A DNA stretch of 64,000 bases from Proteus columbae (lineage in GTDB: Bacteria > Pseudomonadota > Gammaproteobacteria > Enterobacterales > Enterobacteriaceae), in assembly GCF_002777965.1 (NCBI RefSeq), contig NZ_NGVR01000011.1, forward strand, positions 33,284-97,283, in the 5' to 3' direction. How positions within the stretch are numbered: the first letter of the stretch is position 1; every line of letters starts with the position of its first letter. A program made the translations under genes and the position numbers. This document shows positions 1-9,209 of this stretch, one piece after another. A model generated the notes under the pieces. The model made no database searches and was not told the DNA's origin. It saw nothing but the letters and a program-made list of their open reading frames with translations.

Positions 1-77
1 AACCTCACAAAACCCAAAAATATTCCGAATAAATGAGGTTATGCCAACATCACATTACACAAAAAAGGAATAGCTGA

Positions 78-1418
78 ATGAATATATCTGGCTCATTATC
101 TTCGTTTTTAGAAGGGGTAGAAAAATATAACGCTCATCAACCTGAGTATCATCAGGCGGTTCGTGAAGTTTTTACCACTTTGTGGCCTTTTTTAGAGAAA
201 AACCCACAATATCGTGAACAATCATTACTTGAGCGCTTAGTTGAGCCTGAACGTATTATCCAGTTTCGCGTCTGTTGGTTAGATGATAAAGGGCAAGTGC
301 AAGTTAACCGTGCATGGCGTATCCAATTTAACTCAGCCATTGGACCTTACAAAGGTGGTATGCGTTTTCATCCATCAGTAAATCTTTCCATCCTAAAATT
401 CTTAGGTTTTGAGCAAACATTTAAAAATGCATTAACTACATTACCGATGGGAGGAGCCAAAGGCGGTTCTGATTTTAATCCTAAAGGTAAAAGTCATGGG
501 GAAGTGATGCGTTTTTGTCAGGCTCTGATGACTGAACTTTATCGCCATTTAGGCGCGAATACGGATGTTCCTGCTGGTGACATTGGTGTGGGTGCACGAG
601 AAGTTGGCTTTATGGCAGGCATGATGAAAAAGCTGTCTAACAGCAATGAATGTGTATTTACAGGTAAAGGTCTTTCATTCGGTGGTAGTTTAATCCGCCC
701 AGAAGCCACAGGGTACGGTTTAGTTTACTTTACTAATGCGATGCTTAAACGTCATGGTATGTCTCTTGAGGGAATGCGTGTGGCGGTTTCTGGCGCAGGT
801 AACGTTGCACAGTTTACTATCGAAAAATGTTTAGAGTTAGGCGCAAAAGTAATAACTGCATCCGATTCAGGTGGTACTGTGGTTGATGAAGCTGGATTTA
901 CGACTGAAAAACTCGCTCGACTCACTGAAATTAAAAATAATTATGGTCGTGTTGAAGAGTACGCAAAAGAATTTGGCTTAACGTATCTTGAAGGGCAACA
1001 ACCTTGGGCTGTTCCTGTTGATATTGCTTTGCCTTGTGCAACACAAAATGAGTTAGATTTGGAAGCGGCTAAAGTACTAATCAAAAATGGTGTGAAAGCT
1101 GTTGCTGAAGGCGCGAATATGCCAACAACGATTGCTGCAACAGATGCTTTTATTGAAGCTGGTGTCTTATTTGCGCCGGGTAAAGCCGCGAATGCAGGTG
1201 GTGTTGCAACCTCTGGTTTAGAGATGGCACAAAATGCAGCTCGTTTAAGCTGGAAAGCCGAGAAAGTAGACGCGCGTTTACATCACATCATGTTAGATAT
1301 TCACCATGCTTGCGTGAATTACGGTGGTGAAGGTAAACAAACTAATTATATTCAAGGTGCAAATATTGCAGGTTTTGTCAAAGTAGCCGATGCAATGCTG
1401 GCACAAGGTGTGTTGTAA
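78..1418 (+). CDS. gdhA: NADP-specific glutamate dehydrogenase
   Basis: This cytoplasmic enzyme makes glutamate from 2-oxoglutarate, ammonia and NADPH, the ammonia-rich route of nitrogen assimilation. The 446-residue protein has the usual length of the hexameric bacterial enzyme. The substrate site is visible in GPYKGGMRFHP (about residues 90-100) and PMGGAKGG, whose lysine is catalytic in the family. The nucleotide-binding glycine motif VSGAGNVAQ follows at about residues 238-246. The ATG has an AAGGA ribosome site about 9 bases upstream. It stands alone on the plus strand and ends in a hairpin shared with the convergent rsmJ. Nothing is broken, and identification is very secure from the near full-length resemblance to enterobacterial GdhA. 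Confidence 0.97.
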   Translation: MNISGSLSSFLEGVEKYNAHQPEYHQAVREVFTTLWPFLEKNPQYREQSLLERLVEPERIIQFRVCWLDDKGQVQVNRAWRIQFNSAIGPYKGGMRFHPSVNLSILKFLGFEQTFKNALTTLPMGGAKGGSDFNPKGKSHGEVMRFCQALMTELYRHLGANTDVPAGDIGVGAREVGFMAGMMKKLSNSNECVFTGKGLSFGGSLIRPEATGYGLVYFTNAMLKRHGMSLEGMRVAVSGAGNVAQFTIEKCLELGAKVITASDSGGTVVDEAGFTTEKLARLTEIKNNYGRVEEYAKEFGLTYLEGQQPWAVPVDIALPCATQNELDLEAAKVLIKNGVKAVAEGANMPTTIAATDAFIEAGVLFAPGKAANAGGVATSGLEMAQNAARLSWKAEKVDARLHHIMLDIHHACVNYGGEGKQTNYIQGANIAGFVKVADAMLAQGVL

Positions 1419-1430
1419 TTTTCATTGATT

Positions 1431-1456
1431 CTGAACGGGTGTTGAACACCCGTCAG
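1431..1456. terminator. Hairpin between convergent gdhA and rsmJ
   Basis: A GC-rich inverted repeat (arms ACGGGTG and CACCCGT with extra CTG/CAG pairing) lies between the two convergent stop codons. The T tract is weak on both strands, so it may be an inefficient bidirectional terminator. Confidence 0.6.
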
Positions 1457-1465
1457 ATTTCAACT

Positions 1466-2239
1466 TTATTTATTGTTTCCTAATGTGTAAGTGGTTACAC
1501 AAGGATAAATATCAAAACGGTGATTTTTCGTAGTTACATTAGCGTGTGCGGGCTGATTATTTAATGGCTCTGCATAATCAGGGCGTTTAACCACAACCCG
1601 CTTTTTAGCCAACATAATTGCAGGTTCTAATAGTGCATCCGCATCTTCATCGGCACCCACTAAAGACTGAAAGACACGCATCTCTTTTTTTACTAATGCG
1701 CTTTTCGCTTTATGTGGATACATAGGGTCAAGATAAACTACATCGGGTGCGGGTGTAATTTCTGTCAGTGCTTGAGCTGAAGAGGCATGGATAAGTGTCA
1801 TACGTTCTTGCATCCATTCACCAATATCCGGATCAAGATAAGCACGTTTTAAGCCATCTTCAAGCAATGCTGCAACAACAGGATGGCGTTCAACCATTCT
1901 TACCTTACAACCAATAGAGGCCAATACAAACGCATCACGACCAAGTCCCGCCGTTGCATCAACTACATCAGGTAGATAGTCTTTTTTAATGCCGACAGCT
2001 TTTGCCACTGCTTCACCTCGACCACCGCCAAATTTACGACGATGTGCCATGGTGCCTTCCACAAAATCGACATAAATACCACCCAATTTAGGTTCATCTT
2101 GTTTGCGTAATTCAAGGTGAGTGGGTGTTAACACTAATGCCATAATTTGCGTTTCATCGTGAACTAAGCCCCAACGTTGCGCTAAATCAGATAAGGCGCT
2201 GTTATCAGCGCCTTCTTCACAAAGTAAACAGATATTCAC
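1466..2239 (-). CDS. rsmJ: 16S rRNA (guanine1516-N2)-methyltransferase
   Basis: RsmJ (formerly YhiQ) methylates G1516 of 16S rRNA using S-adenosylmethionine. At 257 residues it is the normal length for the family. The SAM-binding part is visible as [18 protein letters not shown] (about residues 92-109), and the catalytic-loop motif is DPMYPHK near residue 171, matching the D/N-P-P-Y/F type loop of N-methyltransferases. The start is 3 bases beyond the prlC stop codon, so the two genes form one transcript, the same pairing seen in E. coli. Recognition is by overall similarity to enterobacterial RsmJ. Confidence 0.95.
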   Translation of the reverse strand: MNICLLCEEGADNSALSDLAQRWGLVHDETQIMALVLTPTHLELRKQDEPKLGGIYVDFVEGTMAHRRKFGGGRGEAVAKAVGIKKDYLPDVVDATAGLGRDAFVLASIGCKVRMVERHPVVAALLEDGLKRAYLDPDIGEWMQERMTLIHASSAQALTEITPAPDVVYLDPMYPHKAKSALVKKEMRVFQSLVGADEDADALLEPAIMLAKKRVVVKRPDYAEPLNNQPAHANVTTKNHRFDIYPCVTTYTLGNNK

Positions 2240-2242
2240 ATA

Positions 2243-4285
2243 TCATCCTTTAATGCCGTAGCCTTTGAGCATAGCATCAAGTTTCGGTTCACGACCACGG
2301 AAGCGTTTGAATAGCTCCATTGGTTCTTCTGAACCACCACGAGTTAAAATATTATCAAGGAATGATTGACCCGTTTCACGGTTAAAAATGCCTTCTTCAG
2401 AGAAGCGAGAGAATGCATCTGCTGCCAGTACATCAGCCCATAAATAGCTGTAATAACCTGCTGCATATCCACCTGCAAAGATATGGCTAAAGGCATGAGG
2501 GAAACGCGCCCACGGCGTAGATGGAACCACGGAAACTTTCTCTTTCACACTATTTAAGATATCCATAATACGCGCTCCTTTAGATGGATCATATTCAGCG
2601 TGTAAACGGAAATCAAACAGACCAAATTCCAGTTGGCGTAACACAAACATCGCTGACTGATAATTTTTTGCTTTAAGCATATTATCAAGCATTGCCTGTG
2701 GTAATGGCTCACCAGTTTCATAATGACCTGAAATAAAGGCTAACGCTTCTGGCTCCCAGCACCAGTTTTCCATAAATTGACTTGGTAATTCAACGGCATC
2801 CCAAGGTACGCCATTAATGCCTGCAACATCAGCAGTATCAATCTGCGTTAACATGTGATGTAAACCGTGACCAAACTCATGAAACAGAGTGGTCACTTCA
2901 TTATGAGTAAACAGTGCCGGTTTATCGCCTACTGGTTTATTGAAGTTACAAGTGAGGTAAGCAACAGGGTTTTGTAGTGAACCATCTGTATGACGCATTC
3001 TACCCATGCAGTCATCCATCCAAGCGCCGCCACGTTTGTGTTCACGCGCATATAAATCAAGATAGAAGCTACCACGTAAAGTGTTGCTTTCATCATAAAG
3101 CTCAAAGAAACGAACATCATCATGCCAAGTGTCGATATCGTTACGTTCTTTGGCTGTTAAACCATAGATACGATGAACGACTTCAAATAAACCACTTAAA
3201 GCACGTTGTTCAGGGAAATAAGGGCGTAACTGTTCATCATCGATTGAGAACAGGTGTTGTTTTTGCTTTTCGCTGTAATAAGCCAGATCCCACGATTCGA
3301 GTTTATCAACACCATAGTGTTCTTTTGCAAATTGAGTGAGTTCTGCTAATTCTTCTTTACCTTGTGGATGAGCACGTTGGGCTAAATCAGTTAAGAAGCC
3401 AATTACTTGCTCTGGAGATTCTGCCATTTTAGTGGCAAGGGATTTTTCAGCGTAATTTTTAAAACCTAGTAGTTGAGCGAGTTCATGACGTAATGAAAGG
3501 ATCTCCGCCATAATTTCACTGTTATCCCACTGACCTGCATTTGGACCTTGATCAGAGGCGCGAGTACTATAAGCAATGCTCATCTCTTTTCGCAGCTCAC
3601 GGTTATCTGCGTAAGTCATAACAGGTAGATAGCTTGGCATATCAAGTGTTAACAGATAGCCTTCTTGCTCTTTAGCTTGTGCAATCGCTTTTGCTGCATC
3701 AATCGCACTTTGCGGCATACCGGATAGATCGTCTACATTAGTAATTAATTTAGACCAACCCATTGTGGCATCTAATACGTTATTGCCGTACTTCGCGCCT
3801 AGTTCTGACATGCGTGCACTGATTTCACCAAAACGCTGTTGTTTCTCTTTTGGTAGCCCAATGCCTGATAATTCAAAATCGCGTAGTGCATTTTCAACCG
3901 CTTTTTTCTGAGGTTGAGTTAATGTGTTGAAATCTGCACTTTCTTTAATTGATTTATAAGCTTGATATAAACCTTCGTGTTGCCCCATCCAAGTACTAAA
4001 TTCAGACAATAGCGGTAAGCTTTGTTCATAGACTTCACGCAGTTCTGCACTATTTTTAACAGAATTTAAATGGCTGACAGGCGACCAAACTCGAGACAGT
4101 TTATCGCCAGCTTCCGCTAACGGTTGGCAAAGGTTGTCCCAGTTAAATTGCGTATTATCAGCCAATAATTTTTCAACTGTTTCACGATAAGTTGCTAAGA
4201 CTTCTTTGAGGGCAGGAACAACATGTTCTGGTTTGATAAGGGAAAATGCAGGCAATCCCGTTGTGCTAAGTAATGGATTTGACAT
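2243..4285 (-). CDS. prlC: Oligopeptidase A (M3 zinc metallopeptidase)
   Basis: Oligopeptidase A is a cytoplasmic zinc endopeptidase that degrades short peptides, including cleaved signal peptides. The protein matches enterobacterial PrlC along its whole length. The zinc motif HEFGHGLHH lies near residue 465-473, with the second-ligand region ending in ENWCWEPEAL shortly after. I place the start at the ATG giving MSNPLLS, three codons inside the longest frame, because E. coli PrlC begins MTNPLL. It is followed after a 3-base gap by rsmJ. E. coli prlC is heat-shock controlled, but I could not identify a convincing sigma-32 promoter by eye in the 240 bases upstream. Confidence 0.96.
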   Translation of the reverse strand: MSNPLLSTTGLPAFSLIKPEHVVPALKEVLATYRETVEKLLADNTQFNWDNLCQPLAEAGDKLSRVWSPVSHLNSVKNSAELREVYEQSLPLLSEFSTWMGQHEGLYQAYKSIKESADFNTLTQPQKKAVENALRDFELSGIGLPKEKQQRFGEISARMSELGAKYGNNVLDATMGWSKLITNVDDLSGMPQSAIDAAKAIAQAKEQEGYLLTLDMPSYLPVMTYADNRELRKEMSIAYSTRASDQGPNAGQWDNSEIMAEILSLRHELAQLLGFKNYAEKSLATKMAESPEQVIGFLTDLAQRAHPQGKEELAELTQFAKEHYGVDKLESWDLAYYSEKQKQHLFSIDDEQLRPYFPEQRALSGLFEVVHRIYGLTAKERNDIDTWHDDVRFFELYDESNTLRGSFYLDLYAREHKRGGAWMDDCMGRMRHTDGSLQNPVAYLTCNFNKPVGDKPALFTHNEVTTLFHEFGHGLHHMLTQIDTADVAGINGVPWDAVELPSQFMENWCWEPEALAFISGHYETGEPLPQAMLDNMLKAKNYQSAMFVLRQLEFGLFDFRLHAEYDPSKGARIMDILNSVKEKVSVVPSTPWARFPHAFSHIFAGGYAAGYYSYLWADVLAADAFSRFSEEGIFNRETGQSFLDNILTRGGSEEPMELFKRFRGREPKLDAMLKGYGIKG

Positions 4286-4526
4286 AAAAAACATCCTGTA
4301 TTTGGGGTTGCAGTGACGTAAAACACACCACTGAGTTTATTCGTTATAGAGAGTAAGATGAGGATGAAACCGCATAAGTTCAATAGTATCGCGGTAATTA
4401 TCCGAGGTTTTACTCAAAAATGGGGTTATTTTATTTGAAAGAGCTTTTATTGATTTGATGCACTTGGGATTAAAAATAATTCAGCGTATAATCATCCCGT
4501 TATTTCCTTTTGACCCATTCAAAAAT

Positions 4527-4621
4527 GGAAGATCATCGTCCCCGGTGGGGCGGCTGGACTTCAAATCCAGATGGGGCCGCCAGCGGTCCTTGGCAGGTTC
4601 GACTCCTGTGATCTTCCGCCA
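4527..4621 (+). tRNA. selC: tRNA-Sec (anticodon TCA)
   Basis: The 95-base gene has the features of selenocysteine tRNA: an 8-bp acceptor stem (GGAAGATC pairing with GATCTTCC), a long variable arm, the anticodon TCA at 4561-4563 inside CTGGACT...AATCCAG, the T loop GGTTCGACTCC, and an encoded CCA end. It closely resembles E. coli selC over its full length and looks functional. It reads UGA when SelB and a SECIS hairpin are present. selC is a classic integration site for genomic islands, and the bases downstream show a decayed one. The two formate dehydrogenases in this window do not use it, since both carry cysteine codons. Confidence 0.98.
4600..4613 (+). repeat. Putative attL core in the selC 3' end
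   Basis: The 14 bases CGACTCCTGTGATC in the T arm and acceptor stem of selC recur exactly at 7669-7682, about 3.07 kb away. Integration into a tRNA 3' end that leaves a short direct repeat at the far side is the usual mark of a tyrosine-integrase island. The repeat is short, so chance or decay cannot be excluded. Confidence 0.5.
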
Positions 4622-4793
4622 ATACTCATTCAATTAACCTTCTCATAAAACTGCTTTTTACGCCTTTATCATATTGTTTTTCAGCAAAATAGTACGTTTA
4701 CTATCTATTTATAGGTGCCCTTATCTTTTTGTTAAACATGGTATATTGTTGTTCATAGTTTATTCATAACGTATAGAGAGTGGGGACAATTTG

Positions 4794-5819
4794 ATGAGCG
4801 AAAATCTTCCTGAAGCACCACAGGGTGAATTTGTTTTGTTCCGTAGTGAAGATGGACAAACTCACGTCGAATGCCGCTTTGAGTCTGATACGCTGTGGTT
4901 ATCTCAATCCTCCATTTGTGAACTTTACGGTAAAGCGAAAGCTACGATTAGTGAGCATATCAGCAATATTTTTACTGAAGGCGAGTTAGTTGAAGATTCA
5001 GTTGTTCGGTTTTACCGAACAACTGCGGATGATGGTAAGCAGTACAATGTAAAATACTTCAATCTCTCAATGATCCTTGCTGTTGGTTACCGCGTCCGTT
5101 CTACTCGCGGCACTCAATTTCGTCAGTGGGCAACTCAAACTTTAGAGCAGTATCTGATCAAAGGGTTTGTGATGGATGATGAACGTCTGAAGAATCCGCC
5201 TATCGATCAGTCAGTCGTGCCTGATTACTTTGATGAGATGCTCGAACGCATTCGTGATATTCGTGCCAGTGAGCGGCGTGTGTATTTACGGGTGAAAGAG
5301 ATCTTCACCATGGCAGCGGACTATGAGCCTTCAAATAAAGAAACCAATCGTTTCTTCCAAACCATCCAAAACAAATTACATTTTGCTTGTACGGGAATGA
5401 CTGCCGCGGAGCTTATAGCTAGTCGCGCAGATGCCAGTCAGCCGGATATGGGATTAACCAGCTATAAATTTGATGAGGTGCGTAAAACCGATGTCACGAT
5501 CGCGAAGAATTATCTACGTGAAAATGAGCTCAAAGAATTAAATCGTATCGTCAATATGTGGCTCGATTTTGCTGAAGACCAAGCACTGCGCCGTAAGCAG
5601 GTTTTTTTACAGGATTGGGATACTAAACTGGATCAGTTTTTAAGTTTAAACGACCGTGACGTATTGCAAGGTGTTGGTGGGGTTAGTAAGAAAGTAGCTG
5701 ACGAAAAAGCTAAAGAGATATTTGATATTTTTGCTCAAAAACGTCGACAGTTAAAAGAAGCAGAAGGGGCGAGGGTGAATATTGCAGCTCTGAAAGATTT
5801 GCTGAAAAAAGGTAAGTAA
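4794..5819 (+). CDS. RhuM-family protein
   Basis: This 341-residue protein belongs to the RhuM family (COG3943), named after an ORF of the Salmonella selC island SPI-3. Its biochemical role is unknown. The N-terminal 110 residues hold the family signature: a winged-helix-like stretch (LWLSQSSICELYGKAKATISEHI), the TEGEL segment, and YNVKYFNLSMILAVGYRVRS. A predominantly charged helical C-terminal half ends in lysines. I prefer the ATG at 4794 over a TTG one codon earlier because it sits better behind the GGGGA ribosome site. It lies directly after selC, the same setting as in SPI-3. A shattered second copy lies at 7708-7896. It is probably cargo of a mobile island; there is no integrase left. 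Confidence 0.85.
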   Translation: MSENLPEAPQGEFVLFRSEDGQTHVECRFESDTLWLSQSSICELYGKAKATISEHISNIFTEGELVEDSVVRFYRTTADDGKQYNVKYFNLSMILAVGYRVRSTRGTQFRQWATQTLEQYLIKGFVMDDERLKNPPIDQSVVPDYFDEMLERIRDIRASERRVYLRVKEIFTMAADYEPSNKETNRFFQTIQNKLHFACTGMTAAELIASRADASQPDMGLTSYKFDEVRKTDVTIAKNYLRENELKELNRIVNMWLDFAEDQALRRKQVFLQDWDTKLDQFLSLNDRDVLQGVGGVSKKVADEKAKEIFDIFAQKRRQLKEAEGARVNIAALKDLLKKGK

Positions 5820-6002
5820 AATGTATATAGGTAAAGAAATGCTGAATAGTTTTTGTGGTTCTATGTTTTAAATGATTGTTATTTTAGCTGGACTAATCTT
5901 AGACAGGCAGATAGAAATCCAAAAGTGGACACTGTTAACTTCTTACCAAATTAGTCGAGAGGCGAGCAGGTCACGCTAATTAATTTCATAAGGTGGGATT
6001 GC

Positions 6003-7373
6003 GTGGATATTCAATCAATCAAAGAATCAAGATTTAATGCTCTTGCGGCTTATGCGAGGAATCCAGATGTTAAGCTTATTAGCGAAGAGGTTAGTTGGTA
6101 TCAAACAGATGATCTATGCATTGTAGCCTGTATGATATTTGATAGTATTGATGGTGAATATGCAGGAAATATAATGGCAAGAGATGAAGCGGAAAGGTAT
6201 CGTCATGTAGCTCTGACAAGCTTTTTCTCTGATATTGAGCTTGCAAAGGTCGCTTTATTCAGAAGAATTGAAGAATGTCATTCGAATATTGATAGTATTC
6301 GCTTGCAGTATCAGGATGAAGTTAATTCCCCAACTCCAGTTGACTTCTTTACACCGTTGAGAGGGACGCAAGATAGACTAGACCCTTTATTCGATGAGTT
6401 GATTAACAACCCAATGCATTTGTCCGCAAAAAATATTATTGAGCCAATGATGCGATGGCACGAGGATGCCGATGGAAATTTTATCGAGCAGTTTCAAACC
6501 ACCGGCTTTAAGCAGCGGATTTGGGAGTTGTATTTATTTGCTATGCTCATCGAGAATGATGTAATAATTGAGCCAAGAGAGGCTATTCCTGATTTTATAT
6601 GTGATAGTTTCTATGGTCGTTTTTGTATAGAAGCAACCACTGTAAACCCAACAGTGACACGAGGCGTAGTCGAATCCATTCCAGTGCCATCTTCCCTAGC
6701 AGAATTAGAAAATATTCAGAGTAACTATTACCCAATCAAGTTCGGTAGCGCTTTATTTTCCAAGCTGAGAAAGGAGTACTGGTTAAAGGAAACATGTGCT
6801 GGAAAACCTTTGGTTTTTGCAATTACTGATTGCTTAAGTCCTGAATCAGGCAAAATTTCTAAAGTCTCATTGGCATATTATCTATATGGTTATATTCATG
6901 AATGGCAGCATGATGAGAACAGTCAATTACAAATACTACCACGACGAATTGACGAACATAGATGGGGTGATAAAGTGATACCTTCTGGCTTTTTCAATCT
7001 GGAGAACTCTGAACATATAAGTGCTGTGATATTTTCAAACGATGCGTCATTTGGTAAATTTAATAGAATGGGATTAATTAATGGTTTTGCTCCCGAGGGA
7101 ACTCAGATGAGGCGGATCGGAACACAGTATGATCTAGATCCTAATGCCACAAAGCCGTTGCAGTTTGATTTAAACGTTAATGATGAAAGTTATCAGGAAT
7201 TATGGATTGAAGGGTTAGATGTTTATCACAATCCTAACGCACTTATTCCTCTATCACCTTCAATTTTCAAGAATGCAGCTCATTACTATTTGTTGCCTGA
7301 TGGGAATGTAAGGTCTAATTTTCCAGCATTCCAGCCGCAAGGCTCTATCACTCTGATAAGTCTCCCTGAATAA
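6003..7373 (+). CDS. Unrecognised island protein, possible restriction-endonuclease-like fold
   Basis: I do not recognise this 456-residue protein. It starts at GTG behind AAGGTGGG. No signal peptide or membrane segment is visible. Residues 168-215 carry a suggestive order of motifs: a helix with Glu175 (QRIWELYLFAML), then PDF at 196-198, then IEATT at 209-213 on a predicted strand, followed about 40 residues later by a lysine-rich helix (FSKLRKEYW) and the strand KPLVFAITD. That order resembles PD-(D/E)xK nucleases with a Glu-x-Thr variant of the last motif. This is inference from pattern only. It lies between the intact RhuM gene and the decayed RhuM copy, inside the selC island, with about 180 bases upstream. 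A defence nuclease or cargo of unknown role are both possible. Confidence 0.6.
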   Translation: MDIQSIKESRFNALAAYARNPDVKLISEEVSWYQTDDLCIVACMIFDSIDGEYAGNIMARDEAERYRHVALTSFFSDIELAKVALFRRIEECHSNIDSIRLQYQDEVNSPTPVDFFTPLRGTQDRLDPLFDELINNPMHLSAKNIIEPMMRWHEDADGNFIEQFQTTGFKQRIWELYLFAMLIENDVIIEPREAIPDFICDSFYGRFCIEATTVNPTVTRGVVESIPVPSSLAELENIQSNYYPIKFGSALFSKLRKEYWLKETCAGKPLVFAITDCLSPESGKISKVSLAYYLYGYIHEWQHDENSQLQILPRRIDEHRWGDKVIPSGFFNLENSEHISAVIFSNDASFGKFNRMGLINGFAPEGTQMRRIGTQYDLDPNATKPLQFDLNVNDESYQELWIEGLDVYHNPNALIPLSPSIFKNAAHYYLLPDGNVRSNFPAFQPQGSITLISLPE

Positions 7374-7590
7374 TCTTGTTTGGGCTGGGGACAGATGCTG
7401 AACTATAAGCAAAGTAATACTAGAATTACTACTAATCTGGTTTATCGACCAGCAAGCTTGTTGGTTAACTAGCCCCAGCATATTTGTTTTGGTCTTACTC
7501 TTCTAAAGATAACGTGAGCCTGAGCTAATGGATAATTAGTACATAATAAAAGAAATTTTCCATCTCCCATCCCCCACTCAAAAACCAACT

Positions 7591-7610
7591 TGGGGGCATT
7601 AATGGGGGCA
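7591..7610 (+). repeat. TGGGGGCA direct repeat, integrase arm-site-like
   Basis: Two copies of TGGGGGCA lie 12 bases apart (7591-7598 and 7603-7610). As I recall, G-rich repeats of this kind occur beside the attachment sites of tRNA-targeting P4-type integrases, where they are arm-type binding sites. No integrase gene remains beside them. Confidence 0.45.
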
Positions 7611-7668
7611 CTGCTATTTATCCAACTAGACAAACTCATTTAATATCAATGCCATTGCCTATTAAATG

Positions 7669-7682
7669 CGACTCCTGTGATC
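7669..7682 (+). repeat. Putative attR core (copy of selC 3' end)
   Basis: CGACTCCTGTGATC repeats selC positions 4600-4613 exactly. After GATC the copy continues GCCA, which would match selC again if four bases (TTCC) were lost. This marks a possible right edge of a 3-kb island remnant. Confidence 0.5.
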
Positions 7683-7707
7683 GCCACTTCTTGTTTCATC
7701 ACTTTCC

Positions 7708-7896
7708 AATAAAGCATCTAATTAATGTTTTCTCTGAAGGAAAACTTGTACAAAATTCAACTTGTAAGTCTTTCTTACAAGTTCGAAAAGAAGGTAATTG
7801 GCAGGTTAATCGTAATACTCTACATTTCAATTTCTCAATGACTGTGAAGTATTGCAAGGTGCTGGTGGGATTAATAAAAAAGCTGCGGATAACTGA
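7708..7896 (+). pseudogene. Remnant of a second RhuM-family gene
   Basis: The reading frame up to about 7842 encodes HLINVFSEGKLVQNS and then HFNFSM, matching the HISNIFTEGELVEDS ... YFNLSM segment of the intact RhuM protein 3 kb upstream (about its residues 52-92). Immediately after, in a different frame, comes DCEVLQGAGGINKKAAD, matching DRDVLQGVGGVSKKVAD near residue 285-302 of the intact protein. About 190 codons in between are gone and the frame is broken, and a stop follows at 7894. This is an internally deleted, frameshifted copy without a start codon of its own. It differs enough in sequence from the intact gene to be an independent homologue rather than a recent duplicate. Confidence 0.8.
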
Positions 7897-7978
7897 CGGT
7901 TCATAACAACGAAAAGTATATTAAGAACCCGCCAGTATTAGTCGATCTTTGCAGGTTTTAGTTGGGTTAATTTTCTAA

Positions 7979-8341
7979 CTAAAAATCCGTCTTAGAGAAA
8001 CCAGTCATACCTTCTAGCTCCATTTCACGACCTAATGCCGTCATTGGATGGACAATTGTCAAGCCTCGTACAGCTTTTTTCAGCTTGCCAATATCAGCTT
8101 GTTCTTTCTTTGTGATGAGGCGTTTGAATGGCATATTCTCTAATTTTTGCGCTTCTTTACTTAGCTTATTGTTACGTACTGCTTTCAGACGAACGATTTC
8201 CGTTTCCAGTTCTACTTTTTCTTTCTCAAACTCTGCGTATTTTTCCGCTTCGTCCGTCAGGGAAATATTTGCCATCTTGTGGCGAATAAGATCTAAACGG
8301 TCGCTGAGGAGTTTGATTTTTTCTTTTTCGATTTCTTTCAT
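7979..8341 (-). CDS. yibL: Ribosome-associated YibL family protein (DUF2810)
   Basis: The 120-residue protein matches E. coli YibL along its length, including the ends KLLSDRLD...[18 protein letters not shown] and [11 protein letters not shown]. Residues 1-70 are a charged helix likely to form a coiled coil, followed by a short globular tail. E. coli YibL co-purifies with ribosomes; its exact function is not established. It is transcribed leftward, downstream of yajD, with about 110 bases between them, and its stop lies about 80 bases from the island debris. Confidence 0.92.
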   Translation of the reverse strand: MKEIEKEKIKLLSDRLDLIRHKMANISLTDEAEKYAEFEKEKVELETEIVRLKAVRNNKLSKEAQKLENMPFKRLITKKEQADIGKLKKAVRGLTIVHPMTALGREMELEGMTGFSKTDF

Positions 8342-8453
8342 TATTAATTAACCGTGAACAAATTTCTTGTTGCCAAGTATACACGCATTTTGCGCAAGAG
8401 CGTGAAAAGAGGAACAGATTGGATGCTTTGTGCCAAAGTAGACATCGCATTCA

Positions 8454-8801
8454 TTATTTTTTCTTGTTCAGCATCGACTTTAAATCAGCAAAAGGATTAT
8501 AAGTGGCTGCACCTACATCGTCCTGTGCATCTTCGCCAGCAACAACAGTTGTGCCATATTGGTCTGCTTCTGTGTATTTTGAATGTTCATGATCATGACA
8601 AAATAGGCACAATAACTCCCAGTTACTACCATCTTCTGGGTTATTGGTATGGTCGTGATCAATATGATGAACGGTTAATTCACGTAGGTTCGAGTAGACA
8701 AACTCACGCGCACAACGTCCACATACCCATGGGTAGATTTTCAGTGCTTTTTCACGGTAGCCACTTTCCAACCGTGCATAGTTTTTTGGGATCAGAGCCA
8801 T
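8454..8801 (-). CDS. yajD: YajD family HNH nuclease
   Basis: The 115-residue protein is an HNH-fold nuclease of the YajD family, role unknown. The zinc and catalytic motif is clear: CGRC near residues 27-30, then VHHIDHDHTNNPEDGSNW with the HH-N signature (about 44-61), then CLFCHDHEH. The C-terminal tail YNPFADLKSML is typical of enterobacterial YajD. It is read leftward and may be co-transcribed with yibL. The start ATG is well supported by alignment to the family (MALIPKNYARLE). Confidence 0.93.
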   Translation of the reverse strand: MALIPKNYARLESGYREKALKIYPWVCGRCAREFVYSNLRELTVHHIDHDHTNNPEDGSNWELLCLFCHDHEHSKYTEADQYGTTVVAGEDAQDDVGAATYNPFADLKSMLNKKK

Positions 8802-9209
8802 TGTTAGTATTACCTGTTATAAGAAAAGTTTGACGAGCGTCTTCCCAATATACTCTGAATGTATGGATAGGTTCAAATGTTGCTAAAGCTATTAAGCATA
8901 TGATTGAAAATACTTAATTATTTTATATATGTCTTTGAGTTTGAAATTAGAGGTAAATATTTTATTACATATCGTTTTTACACTTAAAGCTTATTAATCT
9001 AAATATCATTTTTATCTGATGTCTTAGATCGTTATAACGGAATTTATCCTTGAAATAAATTGCTCTATATTCAATATAAATTTACTAATTTTGTCGGCTA
9101 CAACTTGTAGAGCATAAGGTTATTAATACTCAATACAAGGTACACGTATTAGAAATTACGGTTATTTTCTTAAAGAAAAAATTCAGCATTCTAGAGAAAG
9201 GAATTATTT
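8802..9209. other. AT-rich intergenic region
   Basis: About 400 bases with no supportable gene. It should hold the yajD promoter and the former dinD promoter. I looked for a LexA box (CTGT-N8-ACAG) before dinD and saw none intact. A short palindrome CTACAACTTGTAG lies near 9100. Confidence 0.4.

Larger units (their letters stand above)
7374..7707. other. Non-coding island remnant
   Basis: No supportable gene lies here. The stretch contains the TGGGGGCA repeats and the selC 3'-end copy, both listed separately, and otherwise shows fragments without a reading frame. It looks like the eroded integrase end of the selC island. Confidence 0.55.

Noticed and set aside
2977-3339. Open frame of 120 codons on the plus strand
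   Set aside because: It lies wholly antisense to prlC, has histidine- and cysteine-rich random composition and no family resemblance.
8085-8833. Plus-strand frames opposite yibL and yajD
   Set aside because: Both are shadows of well-recognised minus-strand genes.
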